From Thermococcus thioreducens (GTDB taxonomy: Archaea; Methanobacteriota_B; Thermococci; Thermococcales; Thermococcaceae): a stretch of 64,000 bases of DNA. The stretch lies in assembly GCF_002214545.1 (NCBI RefSeq), contig NZ_CP015105.1, forward strand, positions 2,001,933-2,065,932, written 5' to 3'. The position numbers and the translations under genes are program-made. The notes beneath the pieces are model-generated. The model saw nothing but the letters and a program-made list of their open reading frames with translations. It was not told where the DNA came from and did no database searches. Below, piece after piece: positions 33,090 to 41,088 of this stretch (position 1 is the first letter of the stretch; each line of letters begins with the position of its first letter).

Positions 33090-34327
33090 TGGCCAAAACC
33101 CAGTATTACGTCCCCGTCGGGCCCATTCATCCCGCACTTAAGGAGCCCATAAGGGTCGAGGCGAGGGTCGAGGGCGAGAAGATAGTCGAGGTCGACGTCA
33201 AGAGGGGCTTTGCCCACAGGGGAATAGAGTACATGGGCATGAAAAGGAACGCCATCCAGACGCTCTACCTCTCCGAGAGGATATGCGGAATCTGTTCGAT
33301 ATCGCACCCCTACGCCTTCGTGGTCACAGCAGAGAAGGCCCTCGGAATAGAGGCGCCGCCCAGGGCCCAGTACATCAGGACGATAATAGGGGAGCTGGAG
33401 AGGATACACAGCCACATCCTGTGGCTCGGTGTGGTTGCGCACGAGATGGGCTTCGACTCCCTCCTGTTCTGGACGTGGAAGGGCAGGGAGAGGCTCCTCG
33501 ACATACTCGAACTCCTCACCGGGAACAGGATAAACTACTCGGTCTTCATGATAGGCGGTGTGAGAAGAGACATCAAGGAGAGCCACGTAAAGGCAATCAA
33601 GGACATGATTAGCTACTACAGGATATTCAACGAGGAGATGAAGGAGGTTTTCCTCTCCGACCCGGTTTACAAGGCGAGAACGAGGGGAGTCGCCCAGCTT
33701 TCCAAGAAGATGGCGCTTGAGCTGAACGCCGTCGGGCCGGTGGCAAGGGCCGCTGGAGTAAGGATGGACATCAGACAGGACATACCGTACGACGCATACG
33801 CCGACATAGACGTCCGCGCAGTGGTTCCGCAGGACATCGTTGGCGAGGCCAGGGGCGATGCCTACGACATCACCATGGTAAGGCTCTACGAAATAGACCA
33901 GAGCCTTGACATCATCGAATACTGCCTCGACGAGATGCCCGAGGGCAAGCTGATGGCCATTCCAAACTATGTGGCGCTCCTTGCAAAGATAAGGAGAACC
34001 CAGGGCGAGGCCATCGGAGCCCACGAGGCACCGCGCGGTGAGGTCATCCACTACATCAAATTCGACGGAAAGAGGGACGGACCATCCGTCTGGAAGGTCA
34101 TAGCGCCCAGTTATAACAACATCAACACATGGGCCCCGCTTCTCCTCGGCGCCGAGGTGGCGGACATACCTATAGTCGTCGCCTACATCGACCCGTGCAT
34201 GTGCTGTAACGACAGGATAGCGGTTGTGAGGGACGAAGACGGCAGGGTAATCGACCCGGCAACCCTCCACAGGAAGGCGGTTGAGAAAACAAGGAAGCTT
34301 AGAGAAGAGCTGGGGGTGAGGACATGA
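33089..34327 (+). CDS. Membrane-bound NiFe-hydrogenase large subunit L, operon 2
   Basis: 412 residues. Both NiFe-binding pairs are intact: ERICGICSISH (C66, C69) and DPCMCCNDR (C370, C373), so it should be a working hydrogenase. An extra Cys (C372) sits between the second pair where operon 1 has Ser. The C-terminus is about 15 residues shorter than that of MbhL1. Confidence 0.94.
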   Translation: MAKTQYYVPVGPIHPALKEPIRVEARVEGEKIVEVDVKRGFAHRGIEYMGMKRNAIQTLYLSERICGICSISHPYAFVVTAEKALGIEAPPRAQYIRTIIGELERIHSHILWLGVVAHEMGFDSLLFWTWKGRERLLDILELLTGNRINYSVFMIGGVRRDIKESHVKAIKDMISYYRIFNEEMKEVFLSDPVYKARTRGVAQLSKKMALELNAVGPVARAAGVRMDIRQDIPYDAYADIDVRAVVPQDIVGEARGDAYDITMVRLYEIDQSLDIIEYCLDEMPEGKLMAIPNYVALLAKIRRTQGEAIGAHEAPRGEVIHYIKFDGKRDGPSVWKVIAPSYNNINTWAPLLLGAEVADIPIVVAYIDPCMCCNDRIAVVRDEDGRVIDPATLHRKAVEKTRKLREELGVRT

Positions 34328-35289
34328 CCCCCGAGACCCTCATTTACGCGTTCACCTTCCCCGTGCTGGGCGTCTTCCTCGGGCTGGTATACAAGGGTAT
34401 AGACAGGCGCTTCTCGGCGAGGCTGACCTCCAGGATAGGCCCGCCCATAAGGCAGCCCTTCTGGGACGTAGGGAAGCTGCTCCTGAAGGAAACCGTCGTT
34501 CCCGAGAACGCGGTGGCATGGATATTCAACGCCATACCGATAGTTTCCTTCGCGGCCTCGATGACCCTGCTCCTCTACATACCCTTCGGGGTGCTCAAGG
34601 CCCCGCTCGAGGGCTACGGAGACTTAATCGTCATACTCTACCTGCTCACGCTGCAGTCCCTGGCAATGGCCATAGGCGGCTTCGCCTCGGGAAGCCCGTT
34701 CTCATCGGTGGGTGCGCAGAGGGAAATGGTGCTCATGATGAGCTACGAGATGCCGCTGGCTACGGTTATAGTCGGCTTCGCCATGCTCTACAGGAGCTTC
34801 TCACTGACCACCATAGCGAGCACACCGGTGTGGGGCGTCGCGGGTCCGCTCGCCGCCATGGGCGTGCTGCTGCTCCTCGTGGCGCTCCTTGCGGTTACAC
34901 CCGCAGAGCTGGCGAAACTGCCCTTTGACATTGCAGAGGCTGAGACGGAGATATGTGAGGGTATGCTCGCGGAGTACAGCGGGAGGAACCTGGCACTGTT
35001 CTACCTCTCCGATGCCGTCAGGGGCTTCGCCATGGCGGCGCTGGAGGTGGTGCTGTTCTTCCCGTTCACGCTGACGGACATATTCAACCTCGGCCTGACG
35101 GGAACGACTTACTACGCCGTCGAGGCGCTGTGGTTCCTCTTCAAGGTGCTGGTCATCTACCTGCTGGCGATAACGCTGGTCAGGACGTCCTTCGCCAGGT
35201 TCAGGATAGAGCAGGCGTCAAAAATATTCTGGGTCTACGTCAACATAATCGCCCTCGTGGGACTCGCGCTGGTATGGCTGGGGGTGTGA
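34324..35289 (+). CDS. Membrane-bound hydrogenase subunit M (NuoH-like), operon 2
   Basis: 321 residues, eight spans; RLTSRIGPPIRQPFWDVGKLLLKE and FDIAEAETEICEGMLAEYSGRNLALFYLSD match NuoH conserved parts. Overlaps L by four bases. Confidence 0.93.
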   Translation: MTPETLIYAFTFPVLGVFLGLVYKGIDRRFSARLTSRIGPPIRQPFWDVGKLLLKETVVPENAVAWIFNAIPIVSFAASMTLLLYIPFGVLKAPLEGYGDLIVILYLLTLQSLAMAIGGFASGSPFSSVGAQREMVLMMSYEMPLATVIVGFAMLYRSFSLTTIASTPVWGVAGPLAAMGVLLLLVALLAVTPAELAKLPFDIAEAETEICEGMLAEYSGRNLALFYLSDAVRGFAMAALEVVLFFPFTLTDIFNLGLTGTTYYAVEALWFLFKVLVIYLLAITLVRTSFARFRIEQASKIFWVYVNIIALVGLALVWLGV

Positions 35290-35292
35290 GAA

Positions 35293-35784
35293 ATGGTCAA
35301 CAAGATGATGTTTGTCCTCCTCAAGCAGCTCGTCAAAAAGCCGGCCACGAATCCGTTCCCGGTCAAACACGCTCCCGCTAACGTCACGGCCCTCATAGAG
35401 AAGGTGCAGAAAGGTGAAGTCCAGATAAACCCGCCGGTTCCGGTTCCCGAGGACTTCAGGGGCAAGCTGGTCTATACCCCCGAGAGGTGCATAGGCTGCA
35501 GGCTGTGCATAATGGTCTGTCCCGCCAATGCCATGGAGTGGATCCCAGAGCTTAAGAAGATACGGCACTACGTCTCGCGCTGTATGTTCTGCGCCCTCTG
35601 CGTCGATGTCTGCCCGGGCAAGAAGTTTCCCGGCGAGGAGAAGGCCGTTAAGGCGCTCAGGATGAGCGAGGAGTTCCTCATAGCCGACTACGACAAGTAC
35701 AGCGACAACCTCATCGAGGAGCCGCCAGAGGCAAGGGAGCTCTTCAAAAAAGAAGTGAAGGAGGCAGCGGAGTCAGAAGGCTAG
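35293..35784 (+). CDS. Membrane-bound hydrogenase ferredoxin-like subunit N, operon 2
   Basis: 163 residues, 22 more than MbhN1. Two [4Fe-4S] motifs: CIGCRLCIMVCP and CMFCALCVDVCP. The extra length is an N-terminal stretch (APANVTALIEKVQKGEVQIN) and a charged insert GKKFPGEEKAVKA after the second cluster. This could change the docking of the electron donor. Last gene of operon 2. Confidence 0.93.
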   Translation: MVNKMMFVLLKQLVKKPATNPFPVKHAPANVTALIEKVQKGEVQINPPVPVPEDFRGKLVYTPERCIGCRLCIMVCPANAMEWIPELKKIRHYVSRCMFCALCVDVCPGKKFPGEEKAVKALRMSEEFLIADYDKYSDNLIEEPPEARELFKKEVKEAAESEG

Positions 35785-35790
35785 CGTGAG

Positions 35791-36303
35791 CTAAGCCTCC
35801 ATCCCCCTTTTTCTTACCCCGTTTCTGTAGTCGTAATCCCTGATGAGGGATTCCACCGCCCTTTCGTGGAGCCTCTCCGTCGAGCCCAGGTAGGAGAAAA
35901 TAGCCCTCATGGACTCCCCGTCCGCCTTCTCCGCCAGGATCGAATAAACCCTCTCAGCCACCTCCTCCAGCTCAAGGGCACATTTAAGAACTGCAAAAAC
36001 GTCGTTTTCGTCCTCAAGATTTTTTATTTCGGAGAGTTCCTCCAGGGAGGGGCCGCTGACCGAAGGGACTTCCGTTCCAAACTTCTTCGTGTAGAGGTTC
36101 CTGAGCTTCCTTTCGTGCCGCCTCGCCTCCTGTGAGAGGAGCTTGAACATGTCGCAGACGGCACCCTCAATCCCCATGCCCTTCGCCTTCTCGGACAGCC
36201 TCTCGTAGAGAAGGGCCTTGTCCCCTTCAAGGGATATCCAGTAGGCGAGGAGCTCCCTAAGGGGAAGCCCCTCAATGAAGGCCATGCCTTCGAGATCGAC
36301 CAT
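35791..36303 (-). CDS. Ferritin-like (rubrerythrin-type) protein
   Basis: 170 residues from ATG 36303 (GGTGAGTGGG upstream). A four-helix bundle with di-iron-type ligands: WISLEGDKALLY (Glu), RRHERKLRNLY (ExxxH-like), LELEEVAERVY (Glu pair) and STERLHERA (ExxH). No rubredoxin domain. Likely role in iron or peroxide handling beside the oxygen-sensitive hydrogenases. Convergent with mbh2. A relative lies at 36443-38372, split by an IS. Confidence 0.75.
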   Translation of the reverse strand: MVDLEGMAFIEGLPLRELLAYWISLEGDKALLYERLSEKAKGMGIEGAVCDMFKLLSQEARRHERKLRNLYTKKFGTEVPSVSGPSLEELSEIKNLEDENDVFAVLKCALELEEVAERVYSILAEKADGESMRAIFSYLGSTERLHERAVESLIRDYDYRNGVRKRGMEA

Positions 36304-36506
36304 CCCACTCACCGATAGAGGTTACCCACCGAGCTTTATACGGGCTTTGGCACAACCGTCTATAGAATGCGTTTGAAATAATCGGCCACTCCCTCAAGGA
36401 CATATCAAAAAGGGAGGGCCTTTTGAACCGGATTTCGGGTTTTCATGCCTTTTCCTTTACCAACTCGTGATACCTCTGACGGAGCAGTTCGTAGTGCCCG
36501 TTCTGG

Positions 36507-37685
36507 TCAGCCGTAACTTGTGTAAAGTGCGTAAGCCTCGTTACGGCTGACCTTCCACCCTCCCATCTTCATCGGCCGGCTTTCGGGGGGAACGGTGACT
36601 CCCCACATCTTCAAGGCCCTCAAACGAATATTCCAAGAGCCGACCACATCCCTGTCAGCCTCAAACCCACACTTGCATTTCAAAACCCTGTGCCCATTCG
36701 GGCTTAGTTTCTCCCCACATACCGGGCACAGGGAGGAAGTGTAAGCGGGATTAACGAAAACAACCCTAACGCCCTTTAATTTCGCCTTGTATTCGATAAT
36801 GCTCTGAAGCTTCCTAAAACTCCAGCGGTGAAGACGACCATTTATTTCGGCAGAATACCTAATTGAGTCCCTGATTTCCGTTAAATCCTCCAAGGCGAGG
36901 CCACCGTATTTTTCCGCCAGCTCGACGATTTTATTCGCAAGTTTATGATACAAGTCGTTAAGCGTGTTCTTCTCCCTCTCGCCGTATTTTTCGAGGAGTT
37001 CTTCCCTCTTCCTTCCAGCCCGAATTTTCTGCTGGATTTTCTGCCTCTTTACAAAGTAGCCAGTCCTAATCTCCCTCTCGTGGGTGATGATCTGAACGAA
37101 TTCCCCGTTAGGAAGGGAGAGAGTGACATTGTTCTCGTTCAAGTCCACGCCGACAAAAGTTGTTGGTTCTCTAACCTCACCATCTTTCGAGAAAACGACG
37201 TTTAGAAAAACTCCCTTGGACGTTCTAACAAGCCAAGCTTGCCCAACCTTCCACCTCTTGAACTTCTCGTGATACTTTGCGGGATAAAACTCCAACTGAA
37301 TTCGGCCTTTGGGAATGGAGAGCTTTATCACTCTCTTCTCAAGGTCGAGTTTGAATAGATGGTCGTCCAGCATTATGACGTCCTTCCTAAAAACAGGTCT
37401 TCCTTTAGCTTTACCCTTCCGCTTCATCTTCCGATAACTCTTGTAAATTGATGTGGCCATCTGGCAGGCCGTGTAAAGGTAATGACTCGGGAGTTCTAGA
37501 TACTCCTTGCGTAATCCCTTGTACGTTTCCTTCTTCAACCGGTAAAAGCTCGTTACATTGTTCTCAAAAGCGTGAGTGATGAGAAAGTTCACAATTTCCC
37601 GGTAAGTTTGGAAAAGCTCATCTAATCCTTCGGGAGTTTCCTTGAGCTTGAATTTTGCCGTGAGTTTGATTGTTTCACTCGGCAT
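36507..37685 (-). CDS. tnpB: TnpB-family RNA-guided nuclease
   Basis: 392 residues from ATG 37685. That start overlaps the stop of the RHH gene (ATGCCGAGTGA); a longer frame to 37742 lies inside that gene. All three RuvC acids are in place: GVDLNENN (D181), GLALEDLTE (E266) and EADRDVVGSWN (D344). The zinc finger is CPVCG...LKCKCG, complete with four Cys. So this copy should be active as a guide-RNA nuclease, unlike the one at 2669. Confidence 0.92.
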   Translation of the reverse strand: MPSETIKLTAKFKLKETPEGLDELFQTYREIVNFLITHAFENNVTSFYRLKKETYKGLRKEYLELPSHYLYTACQMATSIYKSYRKMKRKGKAKGRPVFRKDVIMLDDHLFKLDLEKRVIKLSIPKGRIQLEFYPAKYHEKFKRWKVGQAWLVRTSKGVFLNVVFSKDGEVREPTTFVGVDLNENNVTLSLPNGEFVQIITHEREIRTGYFVKRQKIQQKIRAGRKREELLEKYGEREKNTLNDLYHKLANKIVELAEKYGGLALEDLTEIRDSIRYSAEINGRLHRWSFRKLQSIIEYKAKLKGVRVVFVNPAYTSSLCPVCGEKLSPNGHRVLKCKCGFEADRDVVGSWNIRLRALKMWGVTVPPESRPMKMGGWKVSRNEAYALYTSYG

Positions 37686-37839
37686 TTTCCAGCTCCTTTT
37701 TTGTTTTCTTAATCCAATCCTTAATGGCTTCTTCAATTGCAACGCTTAGGACTCCCCTCTTATCTCCATAGCGTTTTTTGGCGAGTTTTTTGAACTCTTC
37801 AAGGGTCTCCTCACTGATGACAAAAGTTGCCTTAGGCAT
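37675..37839 (-). CDS. Ribbon-helix-helix (CopG-like) protein coded ahead of tnpB
   Basis: A 54-residue protein, MPKATFVISEETLEEFKKLA..., with a beta strand (ATFVIS), helix, turn and second helix (GVLSVAIEEAIKDWIKK): the ribbon-helix-helix pattern. It overlaps tnpB by 11 bases, so the two are translated together. A DNA-binding role, perhaps autoregulation of tnpB or binding of element ends, is inferred. Upstream A+T-rich sequence (about 37860-37885 with TTTAAATATTC on the minus strand) is the likely promoter. Confidence 0.75.
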   Translation of the reverse strand: MPKATFVISEETLEEFKKLAKKRYGDKRGVLSVAIEEAIKDWIKKTKKELENAE

Positions 37840-38411
37840 TATTAACTACCCCCAAAGAAATACTAAGTTAGAATATTTAAACCTTGCGCTAACAAAAAAC
37901 AACAAAAGTTACGAAAGTTACCCTAAGAAACAGCCCACTCAACACCGGCAAGCTTCCGGTAGAGTTCCCTAAGCCTTGCGTCCCCGACCCTTTCGGCCAG
38001 CAGTTTATACGACTCGTGGGCTATAAGCTCGCTCTCCATCGCGGCGCGGAGAACCTCGAGAAGCTGATCGGCCCGCTCAAGCTTATCGAGAACCGGGAGA
38101 ACCTCAATGGGCGGAAGGTCGCTCCCTGGAACCTCCCCGTAGGTCTCCCTGAAACTCGTCTCAAGCTCCTTCGCATGGGCAAGCGAATCCTCCGCCAGCT
38201 TCTCAAAGGCCTTAACCAGCTCCTTGTCCAGACCAAGGTTCCTTGCACGTCTGGCGAGTTCGCGGTAAAATTTAGCCTCTTTCTTCTCACTTTCTATCCA
38301 GTAGGCCAGCGCTTGCCGGTAGTTCAGCCTTGAGAGGAACTCAACTACCTCTTTGACGTCGTACATTTCCATCGGACAGCGATAGGGCACTCACCTAAAT
38401 AAGCTTTAGGT

Positions 38412-38591
38412 TCATCTAACGAGCCATATCGTCAGGAACATCAGAATGTACCCGATGACGCTCACGACGACGTGGAACTTTATCCAGAAATCCCTGCGCT
38501 TGGAGATAAAGATAAACGCCCCGCTCAGCATGGCTAGGCTCATGAGGGCAAAGCTCAGGTAGCCAAGAGTGTAGTGGTCAAAGCTAACCAT
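38412..38591 (-). CDS. Small two-span membrane protein
   Basis: 59 residues: YLSFALMSLAMLSGAFIFISK and IKFHVVVSVIGYILMFLTIWLV are two membrane spans. The start overlaps the nitroreductase gene end by eight bases, so it is co-translated with it. It may be a membrane partner of the nitroreductase; no family recognised. Confidence 0.65.
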   Translation of the reverse strand: MVSFDHYTLGYLSFALMSLAMLSGAFIFISKRRDFWIKFHVVVSVIGYILMFLTIWLVR

Positions 38592-39294
38592 TCGGAACAC
38601 CAACCGGAAAGATGTACAGGGGAGCACCGTCGGTGCCCAGTATCTCCGCAACCTGCTCATCGTAGAAGGCCCCAACGGCGACGGTTCCCAAACCCAAAGC
38701 AGTTGCCTGGAGGTAGATGTTCTGACCAATATGGCCCGCCTCCATGTGAACGTATCTAATCCCCCTCTCCCCGTAGCGCGAAGTCGTTCTTTCGTAGAAT
38801 GCCACAAGGACTAAGCTGAGGGGTGCATCCCCAACCCACCGCTGGTCGAGGGCGGCATCCTGGAGGGCTTTTCTGTAGTCTCCGGGCTTCACCGATACAA
38901 GGGTGTGGTTGAAGGGGTCGTAGCGGTAAACGCCCGGGGCAAGGCCTTCAACGTTCCCTGCCACCACATAGACCTCGAAGGGATATGTCGCTCCCGCGCT
39001 GGGTGAGGCCCGAAACTTGGTTCGCTGGGCCGTTATCCCCTGCGCCGCCCAGAGGAGCTGGGAGAGCTGGCGAAGGGTTACGGGTTCGTCCCTGTAGGAA
39101 CGTATGCTTCTACGCCTCGCTATTGCCTCCTCGACGCTGATCTCTGACTCCAGCCTCGGTTCTGGCAGGGCTATAACATCTCCAGAGACCGTCTCGCCCA
39201 CGCTCCTCAGCGGAACGTAAGGCTTGAGGACGAGGAGAAGTGACGAGGCCACCACCAGGGCCACGACGATGTACGAAACATGTCTGAAGTTCAT
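38584..39294 (-). CDS. SagB-type nitroreductase-like flavoprotein with membrane anchor
   Basis: 236 residues. An N-terminal span (about 8-24) leads into SVEEAIARRRSIRSYRDEPVTLRQLSQLLWAAQGIT, the FMN-binding start of the nitroreductase/SagB family, then SPSAGATYPFEVYVV and QNIYLQATALGLGTVAVGAF. SagB-like enzymes oxidise azolines in peptide maturation or use FMN for other redox steps. No SagC/D-like genes are nearby, so the substrate is open. Likely outside the cell by its anchor, which is unusual for the family. Confidence 0.82.
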   Translation of the reverse strand: MNFRHVSYIVVALVVASSLLLVLKPYVPLRSVGETVSGDVIALPEPRLESEISVEEAIARRRSIRSYRDEPVTLRQLSQLLWAAQGITAQRTKFRASPSAGATYPFEVYVVAGNVEGLAPGVYRYDPFNHTLVSVKPGDYRKALQDAALDQRWVGDAPLSLVLVAFYERTTSRYGERGIRYVHMEAGHIGQNIYLQATALGLGTVAVGAFYDEQVAEILGTDGAPLYIFPVGVPNG

Positions 39295-39326
39295 GTTTAT
39301 GGATTGGATGTCATACTATTTAGACT

Positions 39327-39812
39327 TCACTCCATCACCTCAGGGCGGAGCAGTTCTCCCCTTCCAACCAGCCCGATTCCGGCCCTTTTCCCAAGCACTT
39401 CGACAACAACCGTGTAGTCCGGGTCGCTGAGGTTGACTTTTAGGCCGAAGGCTTCCACTATAAGCGAACCCAGCTTTACTTCAAGCTCTCTCGCAGAGAG
39501 ATTCCTGTTCCCCCTGACCTTGGCGCGCACAGCGAAGGTGCCGTCCATTTTTTTCGCCAGCTGGAGGACGGCCCTTTCAATATCATCCCTACTTGCCGGA
39601 ACGATTATGTCGAGGGGGACAACCCGCTGTATCGCCTGGGTCTCGAAGTTCTTAAGTTTCTTAAGGGCTTCTCCCTTAGACAGAGGTGTCTCGGCCAGGA
39701 GAACCCCCCTCCAGTCCGTCCCCTTAACCCGAACCCTTTCCAGTGCCCATTCCAGCTCAAGTATTGCATCACCCTCCCTGTTGTACGGGGCCGTAACGAG
39801 AAGAATCGTCAT
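39327..39812 (-). CDS. THUMP-domain protein (predicted RNA-binding)
   Basis: 161 residues. N-terminal ferredoxin-like region (ILLVTAPYNREGDAILELEWAL) and a THUMP pattern (TFAVRAKVRGNRNLSARELEVKLGSLIVEAFGLKVNLSDPDYTVVVEVLGKRAGIGLV). Stand-alone THUMP proteins help tRNA-modifying enzymes, for example in acetylation of cytidine. Divergent from the ATPase at 39874, sharing a TATA-containing 61-base gap (TTTTTATATTT near 39833). Confidence 0.82.
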   Translation of the reverse strand: MTILLVTAPYNREGDAILELEWALERVRVKGTDWRGVLLAETPLSKGEALKKLKNFETQAIQRVVPLDIIVPASRDDIERAVLQLAKKMDGTFAVRAKVRGNRNLSARELEVKLGSLIVEAFGLKVNLSDPDYTVVVEVLGKRAGIGLVGRGELLRPEVME

Positions 39813-39873
39813 CTCCGCTCACCGATGGACAACTTTTTATATTTCGCGTTCCTAAACTATGCGGTGAGTTAAA

Positions 39874-41082
39874 ATGGGAGCGAGTAGCCTTAAGCTTTAT
39901 CCCTACCAGTCATACGAAGTTTACGGTCTTTCTCGAAACCCCTTTGAACAGCTCGCAAGCGAGGGAATAGCCGACGTCGAGAGCATTCACGTCTATCAGG
40001 AGATAGACATGCGCCTCCAGATGATAGTGTCCGAAGTAATAGGCAATAAGAGCTCCATAGCGCTGAGCATAGTCGGTCCCCTCGGGATGGGCAAGACCCA
40101 GAGGCTTAAGACCATAGCCAAGGCCATAGAAGAGAACAGGGGGAAGGCGATATACGTCAAGGTTGACACGAACGACATCCTCAAGCTCACGCGCGACATC
40201 TTCTACGCCCTCAAGCCGCCGAAGAGCAGAACGAACATTTTCCTCGAAAACCTATCAAGGAAGCTCGGCTTCATAGACCGGCTTGAGAAGATGCTGAGCG
40301 ACCGGGACGAGTACAAGAGCAGGGACATAGCCGAGCTTTTGACCGAGCAGATGGGGAAGTACCCCTACTGCGCCCTCCTCCTGGACGAGCTGGAGAACAT
40401 GCAGACAGCGAGCGAAAGGGAGAAGATACAGTTCTTTGAGATGCTCAGACACTTCATCAGCAACATGCCCCAGGGATGTGTGGTTGCATTCGCTTGCATA
40501 CCTGAAGCCTACGAGGAATACTCCAGGATTTTCCCGGCCTTCTTCATGCGCCTCCACTACGAGTTCAAGCTTCGCCCGATGAGCCTGGATGAAGCCTACG
40601 AACTGGTGAAAAAGAGGCTCAACCTCGTGAGGACACGGGACACCGACGATCCGCTGTACCCGTTCACGGAAGAGGCGGTAAAGCTGATCCACGAGCTCGG
40701 AAAGGGCAACCCGAGGCAGATTCTAAGGCTCCTCCACTACGTGCTCAGCGAATCAGCGAAGCACAAGTTCGACCCCATAGACGACTACGTCGTCACGACC
40801 ATCCTTGAGGAGCCGAAGAGCCTTGAGGAGTACCTCACGAGGATCCCGAAGGACTACAAAGATCTCGTCGAGGCGATAGTCCATGAGTTCAACGGCGGGC
40901 CTGTGAGCTACATCCAGATAGCCAAGGTCGTTAAGAGGCCGGGAATACAGGTCTACGACCAGCTCAACGAGCTGATAAGGCTGGGCTTTCTGGTCGGCGA
41001 CCCGAAGGGCAACTACAAGGTTCCAGAGTACGTGAGGAAGTTCCTTGAAGAGGGCGGAGAGACGAAAGAGAGCGAAGAGTGA
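39874..41082 (+). CDS. AAA ATPase with C-terminal winged helix (Orc1/Cdc6-like architecture)
   Basis: 402 residues. Walker A is GPLGMGKT (about 68-75), Walker B LLLDELEN (about 168-175), sensor-1-like ACIPEAYE and a sensor-2 GNPRQILRL. A winged-helix domain follows (VSYIQIAKVVKRPGIQVYDQLNELIRLGFL). The layout is that of Orc1/Cdc6 and other archaeal DNA-linked ATPases, but origin motifs were not seen here, so a replication role is only possible. It is followed six bases later by the DUF457-like gene. Confidence 0.75.
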   Translation: MGASSLKLYPYQSYEVYGLSRNPFEQLASEGIADVESIHVYQEIDMRLQMIVSEVIGNKSSIALSIVGPLGMGKTQRLKTIAKAIEENRGKAIYVKVDTNDILKLTRDIFYALKPPKSRTNIFLENLSRKLGFIDRLEKMLSDRDEYKSRDIAELLTEQMGKYPYCALLLDELENMQTASEREKIQFFEMLRHFISNMPQGCVVAFACIPEAYEEYSRIFPAFFMRLHYEFKLRPMSLDEAYELVKKRLNLVRTRDTDDPLYPFTEEAVKLIHELGKGNPRQILRLLHYVLSESAKHKFDPIDDYVVTTILEEPKSLEEYLTRIPKDYKDLVEAIVHEFNGGPVSYIQIAKVVKRPGIQVYDQLNELIRLGFLVGDPKGNYKVPEYVRKFLEEGGETKESEE

Positions 41083-41088
41083 CTGCCC

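Larger units (their letters stand above)
36500..37933 (-). mobile_element. IS605-type element with tnpB and a ribbon-helix-helix gene
   Basis: The borders follow from the split ferritin-like gene: about 1,434 bp separates its two halves. The right end has an imperfectly spaced 12-bp stem, GTCAGCCGTAAC...GTTACGGCTGAC (minus strand, about 36507-36552), which overlaps the tnpB stop. The element holds an RHH gene then tnpB, no tnpA. It is unrelated in sequence to the element at 2619-4091. Confidence 0.85.
36443..38372 (-). pseudogene. Ferritin-like gene split by an IS605-type element
   Basis: The 5' part (37934-38372) codes for a rubrerythrin-like protein up to LAGVEW; the frame then runs into the element and stops after AVS (stop at 37923-37925). 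The missing end is found beyond the element: 36443-36499 codes for GHYELLRQRYHELVKEKA and a stop. Joined, they give ...VEW-GHYELL..., in which the two halves rebuild the ExxH metal-ligand motif (EWGH) of the last helix. So the insertion removes one iron ligand and the last helix. Both halves look undamaged, which suggests a recent insertion. Confidence 0.85.

Noticed and set aside
27691..35784. Second hydrogenase-like operon as Mbx/Mbs (sulfane reductase complex)
   Set aside because: Gene order is A-N as in Mbh, subunits E and I are present, there is one H gene, M follows L, and both CxxC pairs of MbhL are intact. Mbx has another order, two H genes and an altered metal site.
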